Below are positions 36,498-45,824 of a DNA stretch of 64,000 bases, in pieces. The stretch spans positions 95,318 to 159,317 of the forward strand of contig NZ_QEAS01000005.1 in the NCBI RefSeq assembly GCF_003130405.1, read 5' to 3'. Under the pieces are notes generated by a model. It was not told the DNA's origin, did no database searches, and was given only the letters and a program-made list of their open reading frames with translations. The stretch is from Pararcticibacter amylolyticus. GTDB taxonomy: Bacteria > Bacteroidota > Bacteroidia > Sphingobacteriales > Sphingobacteriaceae. Position numbers and translations under genes: made by a program. Within the stretch, counting starts at the first letter, position 1. Each line of letters begins with the position of its first letter.

Positions 36498-38330
36498 ATG
36501 AAAAGACTATATATATCTATTGTTTTATTAATATGCTTCTGCATGTCAAGCTGTAATCATGACGACTGGTTTGACCGTGATCCGAAACAGATGATTACCG
36601 ATGATCAATTATGGAATAACCCAAAATTGATAACATCTTTACTCGCAAACTACTATAACAGGTTGCCAACCCTGCATGGAGTATTCAATACAGGGGGAAT
36701 GACGGAGATTGACGATGCAATGTGGTCAGGTCATCGCGATCAGAACTGGAGAAATGATTTTCAGTTCGGAGATGATTACGGCCGCTATTGGGATTACGGA
36801 CTTATCCGCGACCTTAATCTCTCTCTGGAAAATATCGGGAAGTTAAGCACACAGCTGTCTGATGAGCAAAAGCGGCAGTTTATAGCTGAACTTCGCTTCA
36901 TTCGTGCTTTTGTTTATTTCGAAATGGTAAAGCGCATGGGGGGAGTGCCGATCGTGACGACTCAGCTGATCTACGACTTTAGTGGTGATCCTACGCCATT
37001 GCAGGTCCCGCGTGCGAAAGAATATGAGGTTTACGATTTTATTTTTACAGAACTGGAAGCCATTAAAGAAGATTTAGCCGGAAATATCAAAAGTAAAACC
37101 CGGGCTAACAGGTACGCGGTGCTCGCCCTTGAAAGCCGGGCTATGCTCTATGCCGCTTCTATTGCTAAATATAACAGCTTAATGGGCTCTCCTGTTACAA
37201 CTCCGGGGGGAGAAGTGGGAATTCCGGCCTCAATGGCAAATGATTATTACACTAAATCATTAACGGCTTCAAAAGAGATTATCAGCGGCCCCTACAAACT
37301 TTTTAACGAGAACCCTGATAAAGGCGCCAACTTCTACGACATGCTGAATAAGAAAACAGGAAGTGAGGTAATCTTCGCTAAAGATTACGTGACCGGTTTG
37401 AAAGTTCATCGTTTTGCTTATGATAATATTGTTAAAAGCCTTACCGAAGATAATGAATCTTCTTCGACGATATCTCCATCTCTCAGTTTCGTCGAGAGCT
37501 TTGATTATCTCGATGGAAGTAAAGGTGTTCTGCATGATAGAGACGCAGCTGGTAACTATATAGCTTACTCCCGGATCAGCGATATCTTCGCGAATAAAGA
37601 CGCCCGTTTGTATGGTACCGTTGTCTACCCCGGTACAACATTCAAAAATCTTCCGGTGAGCATACAGGCAGGCGTGGCTGTATGGAATGATGGAACTTAT
37701 CAGTTGACAACGGCGGCAGAACTGGGAAAAAACTATACAGATGGTCAGCTCTGGACTGGATTTGACGGGCCTAAGGACGATGCGATGGATGTAAGTAATA
37801 CAGGGTTTTATATTCGTAAATTCGTAAGTGATGCCCCGGCGGCAAGCACGAGGGGAACATCTGCCGCAAATTGGTGGCCGTGGTTTCGCCTTGGCGAGAT
37901 TTATCTGAATGCCGCGGAAGCTGCATTTGAACTGGGGCAGGCAGATGCACGCGACTATATTAATACATTGAGGGAGCGGGCTGGTTTTCCGGCGAATAGC
38001 ATTCAAACCCTGACAACGGATATTATCCGTAATGAGCGCCGTGTCGAACTTGCATTTGAAGACCATCGTTACTTTGATCTGAAAAGATGGCGTATTGCAC
38101 ATTTAGTTTGGGATGGATCTGAAAATGATCCTAACGCTGTAGTCCATGGGTTATTCGCGTACCGGGTGATAAGGCCAGGACATCCCGATAATGGCAAATT
38201 TATATTCGAGCGTGTAAGGCCAAGCCGCTTCCGGAGGGCGCGGTTCTTCCGTTTGGCTAATTACTATTCTTCTATTGCTCAGGACGTATTGAACAAAAAT
38301 CCAAAACTCGTTAGAAATCCATTTCAGTAA
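36498..38330 (+). CDS. susD-like: SusD/RagB-like glycan-binding lipoprotein 2
   Basis: The 610-residue lipoprotein has lipid-modified Cys19 (CMSSC). It has typical SusD segments: FIAELRFIRAFVYFEMVKRMGGVPIV in the helical N-terminal part (listed in two halves in families), WPWFRLGEIYLNAAEAAFELGQ and RRVELAFEDHRYFDLKRW near the C-terminus. It works as the lid and binding partner of SusC 2. It starts 10 bases after the susC stop, and is followed 10 bases later by the DUF3823 gene. Confidence 0.95.
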   Translation: MKRLYISIVLLICFCMSSCNHDDWFDRDPKQMITDDQLWNNPKLITSLLANYYNRLPTLHGVFNTGGMTEIDDAMWSGHRDQNWRNDFQFGDDYGRYWDYGLIRDLNLSLENIGKLSTQLSDEQKRQFIAELRFIRAFVYFEMVKRMGGVPIVTTQLIYDFSGDPTPLQVPRAKEYEVYDFIFTELEAIKEDLAGNIKSKTRANRYAVLALESRAMLYAASIAKYNSLMGSPVTTPGGEVGIPASMANDYYTKSLTASKEIISGPYKLFNENPDKGANFYDMLNKKTGSEVIFAKDYVTGLKVHRFAYDNIVKSLTEDNESSSTISPSLSFVESFDYLDGSKGVLHDRDAAGNYIAYSRISDIFANKDARLYGTVVYPGTTFKNLPVSIQAGVAVWNDGTYQLTTAAELGKNYTDGQLWTGFDGPKDDAMDVSNTGFYIRKFVSDAPAASTRGTSAANWWPWFRLGEIYLNAAEAAFELGQADARDYINTLRERAGFPANSIQTLTTDIIRNERRVELAFEDHRYFDLKRWRIAHLVWDGSENDPNAVVHGLFAYRVIRPGHPDNGKFIFERVRPSRFRRARFFRLANYYSSIAQDVLNKNPKLVRNPFQ

Positions 38331-38340
38331 TCTTATTGCG

Positions 38341-39018
38341 ATGAAAAGTAAGCTTTTAATATCCCTGGTCATAACGGCTGGTTTGCTGTTTACAGGTTGC
38401 GAATATGATAATTTTGAGGCTCCCGGAGCCATGCTTTCCGGGAAGGTGGTGTATGAAGGAAAGGCAGTTGGTGTGCGAAGCAACGGTCCCCAGCTGGAAC
38501 TTTGGCAGGATGGTTTTCCGCTTCGCTCGTTAATACCAGTGTTCATCAATCAGGATGGAACTTTTTCTGCCAGTTTGTTCGACGGAAAATACAAACTGGT
38601 TCGCAAAGGAGATTCACCATGGCTGCAGCAAGCGACAGATACGATCATTGTGAATGTTAAAGGGAATACCTATTTAGACGTCCCCGTAACACCCTATTTC
38701 ACCATTACTGATGAGTCTTTTCAAAAGTCCGGGAACACTGTTACGGCGCGGTTCGCTGTTAATAAGATCGTAGAAAATGCCAGGGTTGAATTGGTGCGCC
38801 TTTATTTAGGCAAGTCAATATTAACGGATCAGGTACAACGCGAACTCCGGGTAGATGGTAATGCTGATAACCTGGTGTTTGGCCAGCAAACTGTTATCGC
38901 GGGCGAGATTCCAGACAACCTGAAAAACCTGGACTATGTATTTGCAAGGCTGGGTGTTAAATCAACTTCATCCGGAGAGTATTATTACACCCCGGTACAA
39001 AAAGTTGCTCTGAAATAA
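38341..39018 (+). CDS. DUF3823 family lipoprotein
   Basis: The 225-residue lipoprotein has Cys20 (LLFTGC), then a beta-rich body beginning with LSGKVVYEGKAVGVRSNGPQ, which is the DUF3823 N-terminal domain pattern, and a second beta domain from about 118 (YFTITDESFQKSGNTVTARF). DUF3823 proteins come third after SusC and SusD in many Bacteroidetes loci and are surface proteins of unknown exact role, probably glycan binding. It lies 10 bases after SusD and ends the operon before the hairpin at 39034-39065. Confidence 0.88.
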   Translation: MKSKLLISLVITAGLLFTGCEYDNFEAPGAMLSGKVVYEGKAVGVRSNGPQLELWQDGFPLRSLIPVFINQDGTFSASLFDGKYKLVRKGDSPWLQQATDTIIVNVKGNTYLDVPVTPYFTITDESFQKSGNTVTARFAVNKIVENARVELVRLYLGKSILTDQVQRELRVDGNADNLVFGQQTVIAGEIPDNLKNLDYVFARLGVKSTSSGEYYYTPVQKVALK

Positions 39019-39033
39019 GACCCGGTTTTGCGG

Positions 39034-39065
39034 AAGAGCAATGCGGGATTCCCCTCATTGCTCTT
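39034..39065 (+). terminator. Hairpin after SusC/SusD/DUF3823
   Basis: A 10-bp stem (39034-39043 AAGAGCAATG with 39056-39065 CATTGCTCTT) lies 15 bases after the stop codon. Inner GGG and CCC can extend pairing. The following sequence is TA-rich but has no long U-run. It is a likely operon end or partial terminator before the tandem GH43 gene. Confidence 0.6.
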
Positions 39066-39128
39066 ATATTGTGATTTGACTCCATTGCAGATGTTTTATA
39101 ACATATTTTAACAATACGATTACCTTCA

Positions 39129-41060
39129 ATGATTAAGATGAAGAAAGAATACGGATGCACGCGCTTAGCGCTCCTCATTACTCTTATAACCGGTTTTCTT
39201 GCAAATTCCTTCGGGCAAAGTTATAGATATGGTCCGGCAGACAAAGATTTTGCAGGCTACCTGTTTGCCTATTTCAAAGGAAACGCAGTAGAAGATGAGG
39301 CGGTTTGCTTTGCGATCAGTACGGACGGGTACACCTACCGGGCGTTGAATGAAAACAAGCCTGTTATGGATTCAAAGAAGATCAGCAGCACAGGTGGCGT
39401 GCGCGACCCGCATATTCTTCGCGGAGAAGACGGCCGCTCGTTTTACATGGTTCTCACTGACATGACTTCGTCAAAAGGCTGGGATTCTAACCGTGCGATG
39501 GTTCTTTTGAAGTCTGATGATCTGTTGCACTGGAAACATACTGTCATTAATATACAACAGCGTTACAAAGGGCATGATAACCTGAAGCGCGTGTGGGCTC
39601 CTCAAACCATATATGATTCAACTGTTGGTAAGTATATGATATACTGGTCCATGCAACACGGCAATGGGCCTGATATCATTTACTATGCTTATGCGAACAG
39701 TGCATTTACTGACCTGGAAGCAGAGCCTAAGGTTTTGTTCCGTCCTAAAAATGGCAAATCATGTATTGACGGCGACATCATCAGCAAGAACGGACTCTTC
39801 TATCTTTTTTACAAAACAGAGGGCGATGGGAATGGAATAAAACTGGCAATTACCGATTCCCTGACATCCGGAAAGTGGATTGAACAACCTGGTTACAAAC
39901 AGCAAACCAGGGATGCTGTAGAGGGATCAAGTATATTTAAGCTGAACCATTCGGATAAATATATACTGATGTACGACGTATATGGCAAGGGAAAATATCA
40001 GTTTTGCGAAACGGTAGATCTGGATAGATTTAAAGTGATAGATCAGGATGTAAAGATGGATTTCCATCCCCGGCATGGATCTGTTATTCCGGTTACCCGT
40101 AAAGAACTAAAAGCCCTGACTGGGCGTTGGGGAGTGCCTCAGGGGATGGAAATAACGATGAGGAAGAATCCGGTGCTTGATGGATTTTATGCTGACCCTG
40201 ACGTGCTGTACTCCAATAAGACCAGGAAATATTATATCTATCCTACCAGTGACGGGTTTGACGGCTGGGGAGGCTACTATTTTAAAGCATTTTCTTCAGG
40301 AGACCTGACAAATTGGACCGACGAAGGAATTATCCTGGATTTAAAGAAAGATGTCTCCTGGGGAAACCGTAATGCCTGGGCTCCGGCCATCACTGAAAAG
40401 AAAGTAAAAGGAGGTTATAAATATTATTACTACTTCACTGCTGCTCAAAAAATTGGGGTTGCTGTATCGGACGGGCCTTCTGGTCCTTTTGCGGATTCGG
40501 GCAAACCTCTGATTGATTTTAAACCTGAAGGAGTGAAAGGAGGACAGGAGATTGATCCCGCTGTGTTCAACGATCCGAAAAGCGGCAAAAGCTATTTATA
40601 CTGGGGAAACGGGTACCTGGCAGTTGCAGAACTCAATAAAGATATGATTTCGGTTAAGAGAAACACCGTAAGAGTGCTGACGCCGGATAAAACGTTCAGG
40701 GAAGGTGCTTATGTGATATACCGGAATGGAACGTACTACTTTCTATGGTCAGAAGATGACACACGCAGTGAAAATTACCGGGTACGCTACGGGACGTCCA
40801 GATCGCCGTTGGGGCCTATAGATATACCGGAAAATAACCTGATTCTTCAAAAAGATCCCTCCCTTGGTATTTATGGTACCGGACATTGTTCTGTGCTGAA
40901 AATTCCCGGAAAGGATGAATGGTATATAGTCTATCACCGGTTTAATTACCCGGATGGAATACATATGGGGGATGCAGCGGGCTTTAATCGCGAGGTTTGT
41001 ATGGACCGCCTGTTTTTTGACAGCAAGGGATCTATTCTTCCAGTGGTTCCGACACTGTAG
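39129..41060 (+). CDS. Tandem two-domain GH43 glycosidase
   Basis: The 643-residue secreted protein (signal peptide to about NSFGQ) contains two five-bladed GH43 propellers. The N-domain (about 35-335) has Asp93 in VRDPHIL, Asp214 in CIDGD and Glu265 in VEGSS. The C-domain (about 345-640) has Asp356 in YADPDVL, Asp476 in EIDPAVF and Glu525 in REGAY. Both catalytic triads look complete and have near-equal spacing (121/51 and 120/49 residues), so both halves may be active. Typical GH43 activities are alpha-L-arabinofuranosidase, beta-xylosidase and exo-galactanase. It follows the second SusCD operon and is likely part of that locus. Confidence 0.9.
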   Translation: MIKMKKEYGCTRLALLITLITGFLANSFGQSYRYGPADKDFAGYLFAYFKGNAVEDEAVCFAISTDGYTYRALNENKPVMDSKKISSTGGVRDPHILRGEDGRSFYMVLTDMTSSKGWDSNRAMVLLKSDDLLHWKHTVINIQQRYKGHDNLKRVWAPQTIYDSTVGKYMIYWSMQHGNGPDIIYYAYANSAFTDLEAEPKVLFRPKNGKSCIDGDIISKNGLFYLFYKTEGDGNGIKLAITDSLTSGKWIEQPGYKQQTRDAVEGSSIFKLNHSDKYILMYDVYGKGKYQFCETVDLDRFKVIDQDVKMDFHPRHGSVIPVTRKELKALTGRWGVPQGMEITMRKNPVLDGFYADPDVLYSNKTRKYYIYPTSDGFDGWGGYYFKAFSSGDLTNWTDEGIILDLKKDVSWGNRNAWAPAITEKKVKGGYKYYYYFTAAQKIGVAVSDGPSGPFADSGKPLIDFKPEGVKGGQEIDPAVFNDPKSGKSYLYWGNGYLAVAELNKDMISVKRNTVRVLTPDKTFREGAYVIYRNGTYYFLWSEDDTRSENYRVRYGTSRSPLGPIDIPENNLILQKDPSLGIYGTGHCSVLKIPGKDEWYIVYHRFNYPDGIHMGDAAGFNREVCMDRLFFDSKGSILPVVPTL

Positions 41061-41122
41061 TGCCTGCAATCTCAGAATGAAACGCAGGTCGGCGGAGCCT
41101 TCTTCTGCACATACAATACCAG

Positions 41123-41148
41123 GGCCCGGATTTCAAATCCGGGCCTTT
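41123..41148 (+). terminator. GC-rich intrinsic terminator after tandem GH43
   Basis: GGCCCGGA (41123-41130) pairs with TCCGGGCC (41138-41145) around a seven-base loop that can pair further, followed by TTTCC. It lies 60 bases past the GH43 stop and before the promoter of the GH5-like operon, so it separates the second and third glycan loci. Confidence 0.75.
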
Positions 41149-41200
41149 CCTATTAAGACAAAACTCTTTGTTCTTGCACAGTAACCCCAATTTTTTCATA

Positions 41201-41259
41201 AACTGATACGAATCGACAAACGATTGAACAAATTTTATAAGTTTCATTGATTTACTTTG
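41201..41259 (+). promoter_or_regulatory. 59-bp regulon element, copy B (upstream of GH5-like operon)
   Basis: This copy carries the invariant AATCGACAAA (41211-41220), then TTGAACAAAT (41224-41233), and ends with TTTACTTTG (41251-41259). It differs from copy A at only six positions although the two lie 25.6 kb apart on opposite strands. The GH5-like start codon lies 82 bases downstream. GACAAA and AACAAA (starts 12 bases apart) could be two half-sites for an AraC-type dimer (inference). Confidence 0.82.
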
Positions 41260-41341
41260 ATCCTTAATAAAACCAATAATAACACGCAACGCAGGTGCAC
41301 AGGTATACAAGCATTACATCTGCAAGGCATAATGAACGTTT

Positions 41342-42457
41342 ATGAAATTAAAATCACTTACCTTAATTGTTGCAGGCTTAATTTTGCAGGCCACCTCTTT
41401 TGCTCAGGTCAATGTTGTTGAACCGGCTAAGGTATGGTCGGAAGAAAAAGCGAACGAATGGTACAAACAACAACCCTGGCTGGTAGGCGCTGATTATATA
41501 CCGGCAAATGCAATTAATCAATTGGAAATGTGGCAGGCCAGCACTTTTGATCCCCGTACCATAGATAAAGAGCTGGGTTGGGCAGAGGGCCTCGGGATGA
41601 ATACGATGCGGGTATTTTTGCATAGCCTGGCGTACAAAGCAGATCCTGCAGGTTTTAAGTCACGTGTAGGGCAATTTCTGAGCATTGCAGATAAGCATCA
41701 CATAAAACCGATGTTTGTGTTTTTTGATGATTGCTGGAATAAAGTCCCTCAAATGGGCAAACAACCTGAAAAGAAAACGGGAATACATAATTCAGGCTGG
41801 ATGCAGGATCCGGGCGATCCGGCTTATAATGAACCTGCAAATTATCCCGCTCTGGAATCGTATGTGAAAGATATATTGAAGACCTTTTCACATGACAAGC
41901 GTATCCTGCTTTGGGATCTTTACAACGAACCGGGAAACAGCGGGAAGAAGGGCACCAGTATAACTTTATTGACGAAAATCTTCACATGGGCACGGGAGAT
42001 TAATCCTGATCAGCCAATTACTGCCGGACTTTGGAGTTGGGGCGAAAGCTTTCAGGAGCTCAACAGGTTTCAGCTGGCTAACTCCGACGTCGTTTCATAC
42101 CATTGTTATGATGAACCGGAAAGGCATCTGCGCACTATAGAGCTGCTGAAGTATTACGGAAAACCACTGTTCTGTACAGAATATATGGCCCGTACCCGTA
42201 ACAGTACGTTTATCAACACGTTGCCATTACTTAAAAAGCACCAAGTTGCGGCTATAAACTGGGGATTTGTCGACGGGAAAACCAATACGAAATACGCATG
42301 GGATACCCCTATGGCAGATGGTGGTGAACCAAAATTGTGGTTTCATGAAATATTCAGAGCAGATGGTACTCCCTATAAAAAGGAGGAAACAGACCTGATC
42401 CGTAAATTAACCAGCACCAACAGTAGTGTTAATGCTACTGGCAGTCTAGTCAAATAG
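41342..42457 (+). CDS. GH5-like cellulase-family glycosidase
   Basis: The 371-residue secreted TIM-barrel protein (signal peptide to TSFAQ) has the clan GH-A signature: acid/base Glu196 in DLYNEPGN and nucleophile Glu280 in FCTEYMAR, with GMNTMRVFLHSLAY at strand 2. Such proteins are often labelled 1,4-beta-xylanase or cellulase family; the exact GH5 subfamily cannot be given. It is the first gene of a four-gene operon with DUF1080, a Gfo/Idh/MocA protein and GH105. It is controlled by copy B of the 59-bp element. It probably cleaves a beta-linked backbone or side chain in the periplasm. Confidence 0.82.
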   Translation: MKLKSLTLIVAGLILQATSFAQVNVVEPAKVWSEEKANEWYKQQPWLVGADYIPANAINQLEMWQASTFDPRTIDKELGWAEGLGMNTMRVFLHSLAYKADPAGFKSRVGQFLSIADKHHIKPMFVFFDDCWNKVPQMGKQPEKKTGIHNSGWMQDPGDPAYNEPANYPALESYVKDILKTFSHDKRILLWDLYNEPGNSGKKGTSITLLTKIFTWAREINPDQPITAGLWSWGESFQELNRFQLANSDVVSYHCYDEPERHLRTIELLKYYGKPLFCTEYMARTRNSTFINTLPLLKKHQVAAINWGFVDGKTNTKYAWDTPMADGGEPKLWFHEIFRADGTPYKKEETDLIRKLTSTNSSVNATGSLVK

Positions 42458-42499
42458 AAAACCATCATAAACACATACATAGAACACTAATTTAAATTC

Positions 42500-43270
42500 A
42501 TGAAAAGGTACAGATTCATTTATGCTGTATTATTGACGGTGTTTGCAGTGAACATTGCAAATGCTCAGAACAGCAGATCAACAAAAACACAGTCGCAGAA
42601 CAACACACTTAGTACACAAGAAAAGAAAGAAGGCTTTCAGCTGCTTTGGAACGGGAAAGATTCAAAGGGCTGGCGGGCCTTATTTAAGGACCATTTCCCG
42701 GAAAAAGGCTGGCAGATGAAAGACGGAATTCTCACCGTAAAATCATCAGACGGACAGGAGCAGGGGTCTGGCGGCGACATTGTGACCATCAAAGAGTACT
42801 CTGCTTTTATATTGAAATTTGATTTCAAACTCACTGAAGGTGCGAACAGTGGCGTTAAGTATTTTGTCACAGAAAGGGAAAAAACCAAACTGTCGGGTAT
42901 TGGCCTGGAATTCCAGGTGCTTGATGACGACCGTCACCCTGACGCAAAACTGGGTAAGAACGGAAACCGCAAACTGGCATCTTTATACGATTTGATCCCA
43001 TCGAATAAGCCAGCCTCAGTGATAAAGCCTATAGGTGAATGGAACTCCGGTGAGGTAAGAGTATACCCTAATAACCATGTTGAACACTGGCTGAACGGAG
43101 TTAAGGTGGTTGAGTATGAGCGTGGATCGAAGGAGTTTAAGAATCTTGTTGCAGGAAGCAAATACGCAAAGTGGGAAAACTTTGGTGAAGCGCCAAAAGG
43201 CCATATCCTGCTGCAGGATCATGGTAATGAAGTTTCATATAGAAACATCAGGATAAAAGAGCTTAATTAA
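42500..43270 (+). CDS. DUF1080 family protein (3-keto-disaccharide hydrolase-like)
   Basis: The 256-residue secreted protein (signal peptide to NIANAQ) is one DUF1080 jelly-roll domain (about 45-254), with [17 protein letters not shown], the [11 protein letters not shown] strand, [11 protein letters not shown] and [18 protein letters not shown] at the end, all standard for the family. Some members cleave 3-keto-glycosides formed by a sugar dehydrogenase. The next gene, seven bases away, encodes a Tat-exported Gfo/Idh/MocA oxidoreductase. The pair therefore fits the 3-keto oxidative-elimination route for glycosides. This is inference from family knowledge; no activity is shown by sequence. Confidence 0.9.
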   Translation: MKRYRFIYAVLLTVFAVNIANAQNSRSTKTQSQNNTLSTQEKKEGFQLLWNGKDSKGWRALFKDHFPEKGWQMKDGILTVKSSDGQEQGSGGDIVTIKEYSAFILKFDFKLTEGANSGVKYFVTEREKTKLSGIGLEFQVLDDDRHPDAKLGKNGNRKLASLYDLIPSNKPASVIKPIGEWNSGEVRVYPNNHVEHWLNGVKVVEYERGSKEFKNLVAGSKYAKWENFGEAPKGHILLQDHGNEVSYRNIRIKELN

Positions 43271-43277
43271 CCGGTGA

Positions 43278-44633
43278 ATGGAGAAATCTAGAAGGGATTT
43301 TATTAAGACTGCGGCAATCGCCGCGGCTGGTACCTACGCAGGAACACTTGGCATGACGGCAAAAAGCTACGCTAGTATTCTGGGTGCTAATGACAGGGTA
43401 AGGGTAGGAGTGGTGGGTTTTTCAGACAGGTTTAAAGATACGCTGTTTCCATGTTTTCTGAACCATTACAAAGAACTGAACTTCGATATGGTTGCTGTTT
43501 CCGACCTCTGGAGCTATCGCCGGGAACTGGGAGCAGAGCATATTAAAAGTAAGATCGGTCATGGTGTTAAAACCTGCCGGAACAACGACGAGCTTTATGC
43601 TTTGAAAGATCTGGATGCCGTAATCATCAGCACTCCTGACTTTTCACACGCTTTAAATGCTATTGAGGCAGTACAGGCAAAAAAAGATGTGTACTGTGAA
43701 AAGCCTTTTGCAGAAACGATGGACGATGCGCGAGCTGCTTTGAAGGCCGTAAGGGCATCAAAACAAATCCTGCAAATAGGATCACAAAGGCGCAGCGGGC
43801 AGAATTATCAGGCTGCCGCTGAGTTTATCAAGCAGGGGAAATTTGGCAATATTACTATGGTCGAATTGAGCTGGAACGTCAACCAACCAGGGCGCTGGCG
43901 TCGCCCGGCCCTGGTAGCGAAGCTTAAAGAAGAAGATACCGACTGGAAGCGGTTTTTATTAAACCGGCCCTTTGAGCCTTTTGATCCGCGGATATACCTC
44001 GAATACCGGCTGTTCTGGCCTTACTCTTCCGGGATGCCCGGACAGTGGATGAGCCACCAGATCGATACTGTACATTGGTTTACCGGTTTACAGCATCCGC
44101 GCAGTGTAACCGCTAACGGCGGGATCTATCAATGGAAAGACGGCCGCCGTAACTGGGATACCACAACTGCCGTTTTTGATTACGGTCCGGCTGACGATTT
44201 GAATAAGGGATTCCAGGTGGTATTTACATCGCGGATGCATAACGGGGACGAAAAACCTGCTGAGATCTATTACTCCAACGGAGGAGAATTGAATCTTATT
44301 ACCAATACGGTATCGCCGCAGGGAGGCCTTACAGCCGGCGCTGCTTCAGCAATGGGCATGAAACCCAACTTATTGCCGGATGTAAAGCTGGCCGCGCCAT
44401 CTTCCGTGATTGCCTCGGCCAATACGGGCGCCGATATATTGAGTTCCAATCACATGCGAAACTGGCTGGAGTGCATCCGCAGCCGGAAAGAACCTAATGC
44501 GCCGGTAGAGGCGGGCTACCAGCATTCTATAGCAAACATCATGACCAACGCTGCTGTGCGTACTGGCGGAAAGGCAACATTTGATGCTGCCACCCAGGAA
44601 GTGATGGTAAACGGTAAAGTGTTTAAATATTAA
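43278..44633 (+). CDS. Tat-exported Gfo/Idh/MocA family oxidoreductase
   Basis: The 451-residue protein starts with a twin-arginine signal (KSRRDFIKTAAIAAAG). A Rossmann domain follows (VRVGVVGFSDR, DAVIISTPDF) with EKPFAETMDDA, the conserved segment holding the catalytic lysine, then the C-terminal alpha/beta domain (about 180-450, MVELSWNVNQPGRWRRP). The Tat signal implies the folded protein, with tightly held NAD(P), is exported. It would oxidise or reduce a sugar ring position, likely C3, acting with the DUF1080 protein. It lies seven bases after DUF1080 and 13 before GH105. Confidence 0.9.
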   Translation: MEKSRRDFIKTAAIAAAGTYAGTLGMTAKSYASILGANDRVRVGVVGFSDRFKDTLFPCFLNHYKELNFDMVAVSDLWSYRRELGAEHIKSKIGHGVKTCRNNDELYALKDLDAVIISTPDFSHALNAIEAVQAKKDVYCEKPFAETMDDARAALKAVRASKQILQIGSQRRSGQNYQAAAEFIKQGKFGNITMVELSWNVNQPGRWRRPALVAKLKEEDTDWKRFLLNRPFEPFDPRIYLEYRLFWPYSSGMPGQWMSHQIDTVHWFTGLQHPRSVTANGGIYQWKDGRRNWDTTTAVFDYGPADDLNKGFQVVFTSRMHNGDEKPAEIYYSNGGELNLITNTVSPQGGLTAGAASAMGMKPNLLPDVKLAAPSSVIASANTGADILSSNHMRNWLECIRSRKEPNAPVEAGYQHSIANIMTNAAVRTGGKATFDAATQEVMVNGKVFKY

Positions 44634-44646
44634 TATTACGACAGAG

Positions 44647-45753
44647 ATGAACAGAAGATTATTGACATTATTACTCCTCTTGCCCTTTCATGTTTTATTC
44701 GCGCAGAAGAACCTTCTGACGGATTTTCCGAAAGGCTATACACCCCAGGAAGTTGGAAAGCGTCTGGCACACCGTTTTGTAGGTGGAAAACATGCGCTTC
44801 ATGCAGGGAAATGGATCAGCTACCCGGAAACGTTCAATTGGAATGGTTCCCTTAAATTTGCTGCACTAACAAAAGATAAAGAGCTTCTCAAGCTTTTGCA
44901 GGATAAGTTTGAGCCGCTGTTTACGACTGAAAAGCAGTTGCTGCCTATTATGAACCATGTGGATCTGAACATGTTTGGAAGTTTACCTCTGGAGCTTTAT
45001 CAGATCACAAAGGAAAAGCGATACTTCGAATTAGGAATGCCATATGCCGATACTCAATGGATTGTTCCGGAAGATGCCAGTCCACAAGCAAAGGAATGGG
45101 CTGAAAAAGGCTATTCATGGCAAACACGCCTGTGGATTGATGATATGTATATGATCACCATCGTACAAACACAGGCTTATAAAGTGACCAAAGACAGGAA
45201 GTATATAGACAGGGCGGCCAAAGAAATGGTACTTTACCTGGATGAGCTGCAGCGCCCTAACGGACTTTTTTATCATGCTCCTGATGTACCGTTTTACTGG
45301 GGGCGTGGCAACGGATGGATGGCTGCAGGTATGACAGAGTTGCTTCGTTATCTGCCAAAAGATAACAAAGACCGCCCGCGTATTCTTAAGGGTTATCTGA
45401 CCATGATGAAGAGCTTGAAAGAACACCAGGCTCCATCCGGTATGTGGAATCAGTTGATCGACGACCCACAATGCTGGGCTGAGACATCAGGTACAGCTAT
45501 GTTTACATATGCTATGATTACAGGAGTGAAGCAGGGATGGCTGGATAAACAGGAATATGCACCTGTAGCCCGGAAAGCCTGGATGGCGATGGTCCCGTAT
45601 ATTAATGAGAACGGTGCAGTGAGGGAAGTTTGTGTCGGAACAAATAAGAAGAACGACAAACAGTATTATTATGATCGCCCCCGTAATGTAGGTGATTATC
45701 ATGGGCAGGCTCCCTATCTCTGGTGCACTGTTGCCCTTTTAGAAAAGATGTAA
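44647..45753 (+). CDS. GH105 unsaturated uronyl hydrolase, copy 1
   Basis: The 368-residue secreted enzyme (signal peptide to LFAQ) is an (alpha/alpha)6 barrel of the GH105/YteR type. Catalytic Asp candidates are Asp165-Asp166 in WIDDMYMI, with PNGLFYHAPD, WGRGNGWMAAG and ETSGTAMFTYAM as further conserved parts. It removes the unsaturated uronate left at the non-reducing end by polysaccharide lyases. It is the last gene of the GH5-like operon and ends in a strong terminator. A close paralogue is encoded at 57596, with similarity along the whole length. Confidence 0.93.
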   Translation: MNRRLLTLLLLLPFHVLFAQKNLLTDFPKGYTPQEVGKRLAHRFVGGKHALHAGKWISYPETFNWNGSLKFAALTKDKELLKLLQDKFEPLFTTEKQLLPIMNHVDLNMFGSLPLELYQITKEKRYFELGMPYADTQWIVPEDASPQAKEWAEKGYSWQTRLWIDDMYMITIVQTQAYKVTKDRKYIDRAAKEMVLYLDELQRPNGLFYHAPDVPFYWGRGNGWMAAGMTELLRYLPKDNKDRPRILKGYLTMMKSLKEHQAPSGMWNQLIDDPQCWAETSGTAMFTYAMITGVKQGWLDKQEYAPVARKAWMAMVPYINENGAVREVCVGTNKKNDKQYYYDRPRNVGDYHGQAPYLWCTVALLEKM

Positions 45754-45798
45754 AACAGACCTGAACCGCTTCATGTCAATAGTAGCGTGCTAATAGAT

Positions 45799-45824
45799 CC
45801 CGGGGCTTTTCCCCGGGTTTTTTT
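45799..45824 (+). terminator. Intrinsic terminator after GH105 copy 1
   Basis: CCCGGGG (45799-45805) pairs with CCCCGGG (45811-45817) around CTTTT, followed by a seven-base T-run. It is a textbook terminator for the GH5-like operon. The run touches the stop codon of the convergent response-regulator gene. Confidence 0.9.

Noticed and set aside
37269-38102. 277-codon frame antisense to SusD 2
   Set aside because: It is a long shadow frame of a certain SusD gene; residue content is cysteine- and isoleucine-rich without family motifs.
41032-41310. 92-codon minus-strand frame upstream of the GH5-like gene
   Set aside because: It runs through the GH43 terminator and element copy B. Its similarity to the 15557 frame comes from the shared element, not from a conserved protein.
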